From: Gamsiella multidivaricata
Lineage: Eukaryota > Mortierellomycota > Mortierellomycetes > Mortierellales > Mortierellaceae
Reading direction: 5' to 3'
Length of the DNA stretch: 64,000 nucleotides
Assembly (NCBI RefSeq): GCF_025024155.1
Contig: NW_026251810.1
Span: 1 to 64,000 of the forward strand
The notes under the pieces are model-generated. The model ran no database searches. It was given only the letters and a program-made list of their open reading frames with translations, and was not told the origin of the DNA. This document shows positions 11,501 to 22,283 of this stretch, piece after piece. The stretch's first letter is position 1; each line of letters begins with the position of its first letter. A program made the position numbers and the translations under genes.

Positions 11501-13559
11501 CCTAATTCAGAATGAGCAAGGCGATCTGTTCCGCCTCATTCAGGAGAGCAAGTTCGTGGCCAGCAAAAATGAAAACTCGAATGATGATGAGGACTTGGAC
11601 GGGGAGTTTGACTCCACAACCGAGGGCTCAGACGACGAATCTGTCAGCGCATTGAAGACTGCCGGAAAGGACGAGAAGCACAGCAATGGCAACGACGGTA
11701 CACAATCAGAGGGACTCATGGAGGGACCAACTATTAAACGCGCAAAGTCCTCGATCAAGGATGAGGCTTTTGAGGTCGATGACAAGGACGAAGTGAACGA
11801 CGAGGTTCAGGCGCAGGGACGAGTCGGCTGGAGCGTCTACATGTTTTACATCTCCAAGCTGGGAACTTTTGGCCTGATCTCATTCCTTACCATCGCCTTC
11901 TGCTCCCTGGCCATGGATATCAGCACCAAGCTGTGGCTACAGCGTTGGGGCAATGAGGCTGACCTTCCAGCAGAGAAGCAGCACTCGGCCAAGTACTGGA
12001 CCGTCACCTACTTTGCCTGGGTCCTCTCCTCAGCACTCATGCTCACTGTCACTATCGCAAACTTCACGGTCTTCATGTCCCTCAGGGCATCCAAAGCCCT
12101 ACACGCCTGCATGCTCGCCCCCTTGGCCCGCTCGCCCATGAGCTTCTTTGACGTGACATCTGCGGGAAAGATTATCAACCGGTTCGCGCATGACATGAAT
12201 GCCGTCGATATCGATCTTCCCTCGCAGTTCCTGAACTTGATCCTCATCATACTGTGGGCGGGCAACATTTATGCATTCTGCATCGGGGCCAGCTACTACT
12301 TTGCAATCGCCATGCTGCCAATCGGATACATCTACTACTTGCTCGGAGGATTCTACCTCGTGTCCTCGCGCGAGATCAAGCGCCTCGATTCCGCCACTCG
12401 CTCACCTATGTATTCACATTTCGGCGAGACCCTCGGAGGTCTGGTCACTATCCGCGCCTATGACGAATCCCACCGTTTCGCGACCCAGGCCACGGTTTTG
12501 CTTGACCGCTCACAGCAGACCAGTTACCTGGCCAACGCGACCTCGCGTTGGCTAGGAATCATGTTTGACATGATGAGTGTCTTGATTCTCTCACTTGTTG
12601 CCCTCCTTGCCATCGTCCAGCGCAACACGCTCCAGCAGGGCATCTTTGCGGTCGCCCTCTCTGAGATCGGAAACCTGACCACAGTCATGAACCGCGTCAT
12701 GTCTACCGGCTGTCAGATTGAGACTGACATTGTCGCGATCGAGCGTGTGCGTGAGTACTCTCAGCTGCCCTCCGAAGCCCGGGACGTCATCCCAGACTCA
12801 AAGACGGACAAGGCTTGGCCCCAGCAGGGCGAGATCGTCTTCCAGGATTACAGCACCCGCTACCGAGAGGGACTTGACCTCGTCCTCAAGAAGGTCAGCG
12901 TCACTATCAAGGGCGGGGAACGTGTCGGAATCGTCGGTCGCACAGGCGCAGGCAAGTCCAGTGTGACGATGGCGCTCTTCCGAATCATGGAGGCTGCAGA
13001 AGGCTCTATCTCCATCGATGGCATCGACATCTCAACCCTTGGACTCCATGAGCTCAGGTCCCGGTTGACGATCATTCCACAGGACCCTTTCCTCTTTGGA
13101 GACTCTATCCGCTTGAACTTGGACCCATTTGGGCGTCATAACGACACTGAACTCTGGGCTGCTTTGGAATCTGCTTCGCTAAAGTCCTATGTCTCCTCTC
13201 TTTCCGAGGGTCTTTCGGCCACGATCGAGAACGGGGGTGAAAACATGTCTCTGGGTCAACGCCAGCTGATGTCTCTTGCACGAGCGATGCTCGCCAAGAA
13301 CACGCGCGTGCTCTGCTTGGATGAGGCCACAGCTGCGATCGATATCGAGACGGACAATGCGATCCAGCAAGCGCTTCGACGCGAGTTCCAGGGCTGCACA
13401 GTGTTGACGATCGCGCATAGGATCAACACGATCATGGACAGTGATCGGATCTTGGTACTTGATAGCGGTGAGATGAAGGAGTTTGAGTCGCCTGCAAAGC
13501 TGTTGGCAGACCCAACCTCGATCTTTCACTCGCTCGCCAAGGAGTCTGGAAACCTTTGA
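8528..13559 (+). CDS. ABCC/MRP-type full ABC transporter
   Basis: ATP-driven exporter of the multidrug-resistance-associated (ABCC) family, about 1,570 residues. Exons are 8528-8556, 8664-8898, 8988-11114 and 11238-13559, and all phases join cleanly. The hydrophobic N-terminus forms an extra TMD0, followed by TMD1, NBD1, TMD2 and NBD2. NBD1 has Walker A GRVGEGKSS (near residue 711), signature LSGGQKQR (near 800) and Walker B IYIFDDPLSAVDA. NBD2 has Walker A GRTGAGKSS (near 1364), signature SLGQRQ and Walker B VLCLDEATAAID. NBD1 has Asp where NBD2 has the catalytic Glu, the usual ABCC asymmetry. A charged Lys/Glu-rich insertion of about 70 residues precedes the NBD1 Walker A. It is divergent from the NRPS and could export its peptide (inference); vacuolar glutathione-conjugate transport is the alternative. 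Confidence 0.94.
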
Positions 13560-13590
13560 ACATCTGGCAAATTGTATGATAGTAATGAAC

Positions 13591-13596
13591 AATAAA
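13591..13596 (+). terminator. Polyadenylation signal of the ABC transporter gene
   Basis: AATAAA lies 32 bp after the stop codon, in an AT-rich stretch. Confidence 0.55.
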
Positions 13597-14138
13597 GGCC
13601 ATAATTTTGCTTCTCTCATAAGTCTTGACATCGCTTAATAATCACGCAAAAAAAAAAAAGAAGGATACGTTTTGAACAGGGTCATAACGAGCAGAACCCT
13701 GGCGCACTCTTGGGCTACTTTGGCCAAGGGCAGACTTGGAGCCTACAAAGGACCGTTGATCGTGTTCTCTGGCCTGTGCTGCTCATGGCGGTAAAAGCGA
13801 GTCATAGGTTTTGGTGGTACGGCTTAGGCACAAGCCCAGCAAATTAAAAAAAAAAAAAAAAAACGTTTTTCTGCCCTGGCCAGTGTTGGGATGCAATGAG
13901 GGGGACAGATCCCTTGAAGCTTGGGGAGGCAAACGAATCGGATCAATAGCCGCCTTCCCATGATTCCAGACGTTTGTGTAAACTTAGATTTGTTTGTTAC
14001 ACAGCCTTGGTCAGGGTTACCTCAGTTGTAGGGTTGCTGCTAGTCCAATACCAAAATAACAGTACATATTTAGACTCGATATCTATCGCGTTCTTGCAGC
14101 CGAGAGTTTGGAGAGGGCGGCGGCTGCTTTTCTGTCTA

Positions 14139-14321
14139 CAGCCCACGTTCACAATAGATAAGCTACATTTTGCAGCTTATTGTGAATTTTTGGTATTCTG
14201 TCAATTCAAAAATCTATCGAACCTTTATTCTCTCTGCACATCCTCATTTGCAACTCTCGCCCAATAAAGTTTCGATATATTTTTGCATTGACAGAATACC
14301 AAAATTCACAATAAGCTGCAG
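14139..14321. mobile_element. Palindromic MITE, rearranged copy 2
   Basis: Starts after TA (14137-14138) with CAGCCCACGTTCACAATA, one base different from copy 1. It shares the adjoining arm and folds back on itself: the left arm from about 14175 and the right arm ending at 14321 are near-perfect inverted complements. The outer right terminal repeat is missing. Its middle matches the reverse complement of copy 1's middle. The homology explains a shared short peptide in unrelated open frames at both loci, which is not coding. Confidence 0.75.
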
Positions 14322-14634
14322 GCTATCCATTTCTTTTTTTTCTTTTTTTTCTTTTCTTTTTTTTTCTTTTTTCTTGCATGGCAATGCATCCTTCTATTTT
14401 GTCTCACATGGCACTATACACACTATACATCCGAGTTTCCTCTCCACTGTATGAACTTAGATGGGTCATCGGATGAGGGCAAGGCACATTGAATGAGAGC
14501 GTGGGACATCGAATGAGGGTGAGGGACATCTGAGGAGAGGATAAAGCCAGAACCGGAAAAAATCTAGAATGGCACGCCTGCACGCCTGGGGGATTTGGCG
14601 TCAATAAAAAAAAAATGAAAAAGGGGATAAAGTC

Positions 14635-14640
14635 TATAAG
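14635..14640 (+). promoter_or_regulatory. Candidate TATA box of the beta-lactamase-fold gene
   Basis: TATAAG in the context TCTATAAGATG, 78 bp before the start codon and followed by a pyrimidine-rich stretch suitable for transcription start. Confidence 0.45.
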
Positions 14641-14717
14641 ATGCGACCGACAACTTCCCCCTCTGCACTTTGCCTTTCGTCAGACTACCACTTTGCTTTA
14701 CCCATTGACAGCTCCCA

Positions 14718-16553
14718 ATGCATCTCCTTGATCCCAACCAGCCGCCGCTCACTGGCCTCTCTGAGGAATTAGAAAAGGCCATGGTTCTATGTGGCATCCC
14801 CGGAATGAGCGTCGCTATCCAGTACAAGGGCAAGCTCACCTACGCAGAAGGATTCGGAAAGCGCAATGAAAAAGATCCATTTACACCAGAGGTATGGCTG
14901 CATGTCCATGAGATTCCTGCAGTAGCTGATTTCTCTGTATGTAACAGGAAATTCATCTGAATCGTGCATGAGCATGCCATCTCTGAAAATTTGAAAATTA
15001 TTCAATTTAGACATTGACATCGATCGCGTCCGTGACAAAAGCTTTTACTGCTACGGCCATTGGCGAGCTGGTAGCAGAGGGAAAGATGGACTGGGACAAA
15101 ACCCCTGTCAGCAAGTATCTCCCAGAATTCGAGCTCAAGGATCCCGCCCTGACCGCTCAGTTGACGCTCGTTGATCTCCTTTCCCATCGCACGGTATTGT
15201 CACCTATAAAGTGCAATCATGCGTATGCCTCGCTGTTGTCCTTCATCTCGCTTACTTTGATGTCACGGCTCTCACACACACTCGTTCATTTTGTAATAAT
15301 AGGGCCTGCGCAGTCTCGACCTTGCATGGTTTAGAAGCAAGGAGCCCAGACGAGAACTCATCAAGTACCTGAAGTATGTGGATATAAAGCCAAAGCTAGG
15401 ACCCGACTGCATCTATAATAACATCATGTACGCAGTTGCTGGTGAGGCCGCAGCTAATGTCGCCGGTATCTCGTACGAAGAGCTCGTTGAGACCAAGATC
15501 CTGAAGCCATTAGGGATGACCCATTCAGGCTTCTCGGCTATGAAGATGGGAACGCATGCCAACTACGCGATGCCATATGACGCCGCCTCGTTTGAGGATG
15601 CTCAAAAGGGTCGGTTTGAGATTGGATATTTGGACGACATCTATATGGCCGATGCACCTGCAGGTGACATTTACTCCAACGTGTTCGATCTCGTGCGCTG
15701 GGGTAGCGCCGTTATACACGGCGGTAAGCTGGATGGCAAGCAGATCCTTAATCAGGAGAGCATCCAAGAAACGCTAAGCGGGCACACTTTCAGGGTCAAG
15801 ACCAAGCGGACGTCCGAATTTGCACCGGTAGAAGCCTACGGACTCGGGTGGATGCTCGACTCTTATAAAGGACATGTTGTCTATAGTCACAGTAGAGTCT
15901 CATAGTCTCATTTCCTCTGAGGCGCGTATTTTGCACTATGTGTTTTCTTCTTTGTCGTGCTAATGTGAACGCTTTCTATCCGGATATTTGTAGGTGGAGG
16001 CAACCCTGGATACACCTCGCATTTGACCATGTTTCCTGATGCAGATCTGGTCATTGCATGCCTTACAAATGCCAATATGACTACGCTACCGGGCGAGATT
16101 CCATATCTTATTGCAGATAGGGTGCTGGATCTTCCCAAGACCCAGGACTGGGTTGACGTGGCGATTGAAAAGACGCGCGGATGGTATGCCATGAAGGCGA
16201 ATATGTCCAAGATCAATTTTCTGAAACGAAGGGACGATCCCCCAAAGCACCAGCTATGTGCGTATGTCGGCCAGTACTCGGATCCTGTCTTTGGCGATGT
16301 CTCCATCCGTCAAGAGCGCGATAAGGGAACAGGGGAGGAGGTCCTCTACTTCAAGATGCGAACGTTTGACAGCAAATTGGACCACCATCACTTTGATACA
16401 TTCAGCACGCTGCTAAAGGACTTTGGCTACCAGCTTGGCGCCTCGATTACATTCCGCACAGGAAGAGACGGCGACGTGGAGGGGTTTGAGCTCGAGGCAG
16501 GCTCTGATATAGTGGAGTTCAAGCGTAAAGAGATGTGTAAGCATGAGGAATAA
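14718..16553 (+). CDS. Serine hydrolase of the class C beta-lactamase / peptidase S12 fold
   Basis: About 501 residues. Exons are 14718-14891, 15011-15193, 15303-15891 and 15994-16553, and the phases agree. Catalytic motifs are present: SVTK (SxxK, residues about 65-68), YNN (YxN, about 157-159) and HSGG (HxG, about 315), the last rebuilt exactly by splicing intron 3. The family covers DD-peptidases, D-aminopeptidases, esterases and acyltransferases such as fungal LovD, so the substrate cannot be read from sequence. No signal peptide is visible, suggesting a cytosolic enzyme. Its position beside a peptide synthetase predicted to build in D-residues makes peptide trimming, acyl transfer or self-protection possible (inference). 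It follows the ABC transporter by 1.2 kb on the same strand. Confidence 0.9.
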
Positions 16554-16949
16554 AAAAAAGTATACATCCTGAAGACGATGAGTTAACCGCGTGTATTATT
16601 CGTCTCTGTGGAGTATGGGACTTCGTGCTTGGCTACTGATGTTCTGGATACAAGACTCTCAAGGCCTTCTCCATTTACATCACAAATGCTACCCTAGACT
16701 CCTTGAGGGATGCCTCCTCACCCACCAATGCTGCGACAGTTTTATAAAATGTATTGTCGTCCATACTGGAAAGCAGCCGCCGCCGTTTGCTCGGCTCCCT
16801 GTAACGGACAAGATATTTGTACAGCTTTATTGTGCCGCTACTCGCGTCATAACCTTCACCGTTGTTTATTTAACGAAGACGGACACATCAAATAAACACA
16901 TCTCCCTTTTTTGTTACTTGAATATCTCCATCGGACGTTGCACTCCTAC
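16554..16949. other. Short intergenic stretch
   Basis: About 400 bp, presumably the 3' UTRs of convergent genes. I see no gene. Confidence 0.6.
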
Positions 16950-17420
16950 TCTCTAACCGATTCCATGATGAGAGGCCTTGTTTGAGAATCCCCCTCTGCG
17001 TACGACTCTAAAGAGTTGGTTCCCGTCAGGTCGTCTTCTCTCAGGCTTCTCTTCATTGTCCCAGCAAACGTATAGTTGATCTTCAGAAACGCGAGCACAT
17101 TCTTTTGTTCATCGTGGATCAATGCCGCATAGCCGGCCCCTCTGTCCACCTCCAACGGCGATATCGAGATCTGTGGTCATGTCCGCTTCAACACGGTCGG
17201 CTTTTGGTTCGCAAAATCGATACCCTTCAAAACTAGTGTAGTCTTGAGGGGGACCGTCAGTGGAACGAGGTCCAAGGAAGTGACAGCAACTTCCAGGGCG
17301 GTCTCTGTGTGTAAAATCGTCTGACCATCAGGTAGCAAAGACATATGAAATGAGCCGAGGAAAGATAATGAACCTGAGAGATCCGAGAAAATGAGGCGCC
17401 AGTGACGAGATACCTGCCCG
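16950..17420 (-). pseudogene. Unrecognised, apparently interrupted coding fragment
   Basis: On the minus strand one frame reads like protein from about 17400 down to the stop at 16950, with stretches such as TALEVAVTSLDLVPLTVPLK and LIHDEQKNVLAFLKINYTF. An in-frame TGA near 17180 separates the two halves. A small intron is possible but I find no convincing donor and acceptor pair. Upstream the frame runs into minisatellite DNA. It may be the C-terminal end of a decayed gene whose start is the hydrophobic fragment near 18.0-18.2 kb. No family recognised. Confidence 0.35.
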
Positions 17421-17441
17421 CATCAATGACAAAAAGAGACC

Positions 17442-17600
17442 TAAGAGTAGGGCAGGACCTGAGGGTAGGAACTGAGGGCCTGAGAGTAGGAACTGAGGAC
17501 GGGAACCGAGAAATGGGGAAGAAAACTGTATGAGGACAGGAGACCCGAGGACAGGACCTGAGGGTAGGACCTGAGGGTAGGACCTGAGGGTAGGACCTGA
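17442..17600. repeat. 13-bp minisatellite
   Basis: Unit close to GACCTGAGGGTAG, about four nearly perfect copies at 17554-17600 and degenerate copies upstream to about 17442. Confidence 0.8.
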
Positions 17601-17688
17601 AGAAAGGCACATGACGGAAAGGAGAGTTGCCCCGGACGAGTGCCTTTTCTGTCTTTCGCTCCAGTCACGAAACACAATACGTAAACTC

Positions 17689-17723
<35 letters not shown>
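17689..17723. repeat. (CT)n microsatellite
   Basis: A nearly pure CT dinucleotide run of about 35 bp. Confidence 0.9.
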
Positions 17724-17725
<2 letters not shown>

Positions 17726-17810
17726 CAGATGCTAGTGTCAAGGACTCGGCAGGAATGTAGGCAGTGGGTCGAGGGACAGGGGAGTGAGCAAGAGATCAGC
17801 GGGGATGAGG

Positions 17811-17860
17811 CGGAGCAATGGGCGGAGCAATGGGCGGGGCAATGAGCGGAGGAATGGACG
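17811..17860. repeat. GCGGAGCAATGG short tandem repeat
   Basis: Three to four imperfect copies of a 12-bp unit close to GCGGAGCAATGG. Confidence 0.65.
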
Positions 17861-17970
17861 CAGTGATGTGCGGAGCAAATACTAGGAGCATTCGGAAATG
17901 GGTACCGGACTAGGAACAGACGCGTGAAAGGAATGGGCTTAGCACGTGCATTCATTTTGTTCCTCAAGAC

Positions 17971-18220
17971 TTATGAATCCATGAGAGCTAGACACATACT
18001 CTTCCACGGCCACAAAACTACACAACTCACCGCCGCTAGCATGGAAAGTACGACAAGCGTTCGCACAACGTTGAGCGGTGAAGCTATGGACACTACGGAC
18101 AAGTATTTGAGTGCTCGTTCGCTCATTGCGCTGGAATATCCGCCGGTAAACGCTTCGCCAAAAAGGCACTGCAGGCCCATAACTATTAGAATCACGATGA
18201 AGAACCAGAGATCATGACGT
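17971..18220 (-). pseudogene. Hydrophobic coding-like fragment, unrecognised
   Basis: The minus-strand frame encodes two hydrophobic stretches, WFFIVILIVMGLQCLF and a second ending in SCVVLWPW, with a polar segment between. A GTGAGT donor-like site near 18033 could end an exon. It could be the N-terminal, membrane-spanning part of the same decayed gene as the 16.95-17.42 kb fragment. Minisatellites lie between the two. Function unknown. Confidence 0.3.
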
Positions 18221-18935
18221 GATTGGCGACCGGACAGGTGATTGAATACAGACGTGAACCTTCAACACACATGAAGTTCCATAAAAGGTTTAAAGCTTTC
18301 GACCCGGCACAAGGTTGGATACAAGCTCACACGTTCACACGTATGGTAACACGAGACGAAGAGTAGAAGAAGGAGCATGCGATCTTGAGAATTTCCCTCA
18401 TATTGAACCTTAACTTTCAATAGACGACAACCTCGCCTAAGGCGCGCTAGCGGCTTGAAGGAGGATGTGGTCTACACTACCAAAAATTAGTGATTGGTTC
18501 GCTGCGCGTGCTCCTCCTCTTTGTCGTGCCCGGCGGCATGTATGGAGCGGCAAGTCAGAGCCCTATTCATCAACGGATGAGGCGGATGAGGACTCCGATA
18601 TTTATTCAAAATGTTTGAGTACAAAGATAGCCTGCTTCACGCTAGCTAATTCGAAGTGTGTTCCAAGGAAGGTTATGTGCGAAGAGGGGGAAGGTCTGTG
18701 TATGGTTTTCTCATCGACAAAAGTATAAATTGCACACATCCATCCGGCCACTTCTTCCATTCCCCTCTCTTTCTCGATAGCTGCACACCTCACCACCACC
18801 GACTGCCATCTCGACGATCAGGTTTGCCTCCGGCTCCTTCTTCGCTTACTTCTCCTCCTTCTCCCTGCGCATAGACATCCTTGTAAACTACACAGCTGTT
18901 CCTCCCTTGCATACACCCTATCTGTCCCATCCGCC
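18221..18935. other. Promoter and 5' region of the aminotransferase gene
   Basis: No gene seen. A TATA-like element lies at 18723-18730, followed by a pyrimidine-rich region (18750-18870) that probably forms the 5' UTR. Confidence 0.5.
18723..18730 (+). promoter_or_regulatory. Candidate TATA box of the aminotransferase gene
   Basis: GTATAAAT about 206 bp upstream of the start codon and just before a C/T-rich stretch. Confidence 0.45.
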
Positions 18936-20699
18936 ATGCCCTCCATCCTCAAGACCACTGAGCTGCCAATGGCCAAGGATTTCTCCTCATTCCTCTCGAT
19001 CGAAGGAGCTTCTCGCAAGAAGAGTCCTTTCAATGGCCTTCTGCGCCTCATGGGAGGCGACATAGTTTCCCTTGGTAGCGGTAGGTCTTGTCCTACATTA
19101 CCAGCATTCACGGGTCACCCTTTTTCCCTCGACGATCCGTCCTCTCTCACATCAAGATCTAAAGCTGGCATTTTTCCTCTTTAACGTACTCTGCATTAGG
19201 CCTGCCTCATCCATCAACCTTCCCATTCTACTCCCTGTCCGCTGAAGTCAAGAGGATAGATCCCGCCATCAAGGCCACCAAACCCATTGCCACCGGTGCA
19301 AAAAGCCAGGCCATGGTTGATCTTGTTACTGTCCCTCATGGGCCCCAGCCCGGCAAAGTTGAGAGTCTGACTGACTCTCTCCAGGTAAGAATTCCTTGGA
19401 TTCTCTCTTGTGCATTTATCCAGTCATTTCCTCTGTAACAGGATTGTTAGAGTGATCAATAAGAAGCAATAAGCGCCCGATCTACTTGACTTACTGATCC
19501 CTCAATCGTCTTTTCATTGGCAGTATGGTCTCGGCTCAGGCATCGAGTCACTGCGCATGTTCTGTAAGGAGCATGTTAATCAAATGCATCGTCCCCAATA
19601 CCAAGACTGGGATGTCGTGCTCTCGGCCGGAAATACAGACGCCTTTGCAAAGGCTATTTCGATGCTCTGCAACCGTGGGGACAGGGTCCTAGTCGAAGAA
19701 TGGACCTACCCTGCAGCCCTGGAGATGATGGAGCCTCTGGGAGTTGGTCATGTCCCCGTGAAGATGGATGGCGAGGGTATGTCCGCTGTGGCATTGAAGG
19801 ATCTCTTAGACAACTGGGGTTCGACACCAGAGCAGGCTAGCGAGGCCAAGCCCCGAGTTGTCTATCTGATCCCCACCGGACAGAACCCTACAGGTGCAAC
19901 CATGTCGATCCAGAGGAGACGGGATATCATCCAAGTAGCACAGCAGCATAACCTGATCTTGATTGAAGATGACCCATACTACTACCTCCAGTTTGGAGGT
20001 GATGACGAGAAGAGTGGAAACGACACCGACGGCAGTGAATCTGGATGGATGCCTTCGTTGCCCTCGTTGCTGTCGTTAGATACAGATGCTCGTGTCATCC
20101 GCCTGGATACATTCTCAAAGACCTTGGCACCTGGATGCCGTGTGGGATACATGTCGGCGAACGCTCAATTCTGCGCCATTGTCCAATACCACAACGAAGT
20201 GAGCACGCAGCAGCCCAGTGGGTTCTCACAGGCAATTCTCGCCGAGATGTTGATCTCTCACTGGGGTCAGAAGGGTTATATCCGGTACCTGTGCGAGAAT
20301 GTCCGCACAGAGTACCTGAAGCGATCTCAGCACCTGCAAGCGTGCTACCGGAAGCATGTGAACCCTCGATTGGCCAGCTTTATCAAGCCTTCGGCTGGAA
20401 TGTTCATCTGGATCAAGATCCATGTGGAGCACCATCCCAAGTATGGAACCGTGTCGGACTCGGCGCTGATGTTGGAACTGTTCAAAAAGTGCGTGGGGAA
20501 CAATGTTTTGATGGTGCCTGGCTGGCAGTTCAGCTGCAAGCCCAAGCCTGCAGACATTGACCCTGCAGATTTGTTGAACGTGTGGCTCGATGACCGCGCC
20601 ACATACTTTAGAGCTACCTTTGCGTATGCGAGCTTTGAGCAGATGGATCAAGCCATGGTCCGCTTTGGCGAGTCTCTCAACGAGGTCTTTGGTGTATAG
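18936..20699 (+). CDS. PLP-dependent class I aminotransferase (aromatic / 2-aminoadipate type)
   Basis: About 501 residues. Exons are 18936-19080, 19200-19384 and 19524-20699, and all phases fit. It transfers amino groups between amino acids and 2-oxo acids using pyridoxal phosphate. Visible fold-type I motifs are PTGQNPTG, EDDPYYYLQF and the cofactor-lysine motif TFSKTLAPGCRVGY, with the lysine codon at 20118-20120. Length and motifs fit the fungal Aro8 / kynurenine-aminoadipate aminotransferase group, which acts in aromatic amino-acid and lysine metabolism. It could also supply building blocks for the neighbouring NRPS, but these enzymes are common housekeeping genes, so membership of a cluster is unproven. 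Confidence 0.92.
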
Positions 20700-22283
20700 A
20701 TATCCATCCTGTAATATAAAATATAAATGTATTCATTCATCCGAAACTAAAAGCTATATTGAATCTCGTATATACGCTCGACTCAACAAGAACAAAACTT
20801 TTCACTTGCTGCCACCTCGCTCTTACATCTTTGGTCGCGGTAAGAAGAGTACATTTGCTCGACCTATGCCAGTTTAACTGGATTTTTACAAACTTGGCAC
20901 AACCTCAACTGCAAAGGGAGCTGCACTGGAATCGCTCGCCCGACGCTCGTCCGACGCTCGCTGCAATGTTTCAGCGGTTTTCGTCTTGTTGACCTTTCTT
21001 TCCTCAAAGGCGTCAAGTTGCCCGAATGGCGTGACAGACTCGAGCTTCAAATCGAATCACTCACGGCCTGTCCTTATTGGATGCAACAGGATGGGGGCGA
21101 GGGCAAAGGCGAGAGCAAAGGCGAGAGCAAAGGCAAGAGCAAAGGTGAGGGATGGAGTTGAACTTCAAGGTGCATGATGATACACAAGTTGTTCTTCATG
21201 TTTTAGATTGCTCGAATACTTGCACACAGTATAGCTTCCTTTCACGCGTTCTGACATGGACCTGTAAAGGGACTGAATGCACTTGTGGAAGAAAAAGATG
21301 CACAAAAGCGGAGGGACATGATGTGCGAGACAAGAAGAAAGAGTTCAAATTAGGAGAAGCAGCAAAACTCCCATAAAACCCATTACCATATCGTGATTAA
21401 TCCACTACAGGTATAGTCAACCGGTCCATTGCCCCACCTTTCCCATATCTCTAAAGGTAAGAAACCACGTTCCTCCCACGATTCGAGGTCTAGTTATCTT
21501 ATTCTTGACCTTGATTCTGAGCTCTACCTGCTACATTTGTGATAATCTCCAGGACGCTTGATTTACTTGATTACTTGCCTAGTGTGGTAATCTGCGGTAG
21601 TTAGCATTCTGTTCAACCCGCAGCTCCGGAACTTGTTGATTTATCAACAATGTCCTGGTATTCTGTGTTTTCAATCATCGTGGTGGTTGTTGGGTAGGGA
21701 TTTTGGGATCGGCTCATCCCTGGTTGCAATCTAGTGCATCCACTGCAGCGCATTAAATGCTGCTGAGCAACACACACTGTTACCACTGATCAAGCTCAGT
21801 ACCTTCGATTCTTTATAATTCAAAGAACCCAGCAAAGAAAGAACAGGCTGTGGTAGAGACCGTCACTTAAGCACCTAGGAGTTGTAATTTTTATTAAAAA
21901 ATAGCCTCCCACAGGTTCATTACAATAAATGGGTGCTCAGGAGGACTGGAAATGACCAGTCCCGGTCTGCAATAAATAGCGAGTTGCCCCTGGGGACCCT
22001 TGTTGTCTCTTCAGTTAGTCGGACGTGAATCGGTTATTAAATATCGATTTACCTTCAACATTATCCCAGCTGGTAATCATCCGTTGCGGATCGAAAGACC
22101 TGAAAACATCGGTTCATTCCACGCGAGACTAAACTGAAGGCACTCTGAGCAGCCACTGGCTTAATCGATCCAATGGTCTGCATTAGTTGCGTCAACATCT
22201 CTCTTTATATCCAACAACAATTGCAAAAGAAGAAAGGTAGGGTGTCTTTCGCTGCTTTATTATGTGCGTGTTTGCACTGTACT
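20700..22283. other. Intergenic region between two convergent genes
   Basis: About 1.6 kb holding the 3' flanks of the aminotransferase (plus) and V-ATPase subunit a (minus). It contains a 12-bp tandem repeat (21096-21150). I recognise no gene or RNA. Confidence 0.6.
21096..21150. repeat. 12-bp tandem repeat
   Basis: About four and a half copies of a unit close to GGCGAGAGCAAA. It translates as an Ala/Arg/Lys repeat, but there is no supporting gene structure. Confidence 0.8.

Larger units (their letters stand above)
13560..14717. other. Intergenic region with second MITE copy and homopolymers
   Basis: About 1.2 kb without a gene. It contains two poly-A runs (around 13648 and 13845), the second MITE copy (14139-14321) and T-rich tracts (14333-14374). 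Its right end is the promoter of the beta-lactamase-fold gene. Confidence 0.7.

Noticed and set aside
21096..21150. Regular 12-bp repeat considered as a CRISPR-like array
   Set aside because: Units are head to tail with no spacers; it is a simple minisatellite in a eukaryotic genome.
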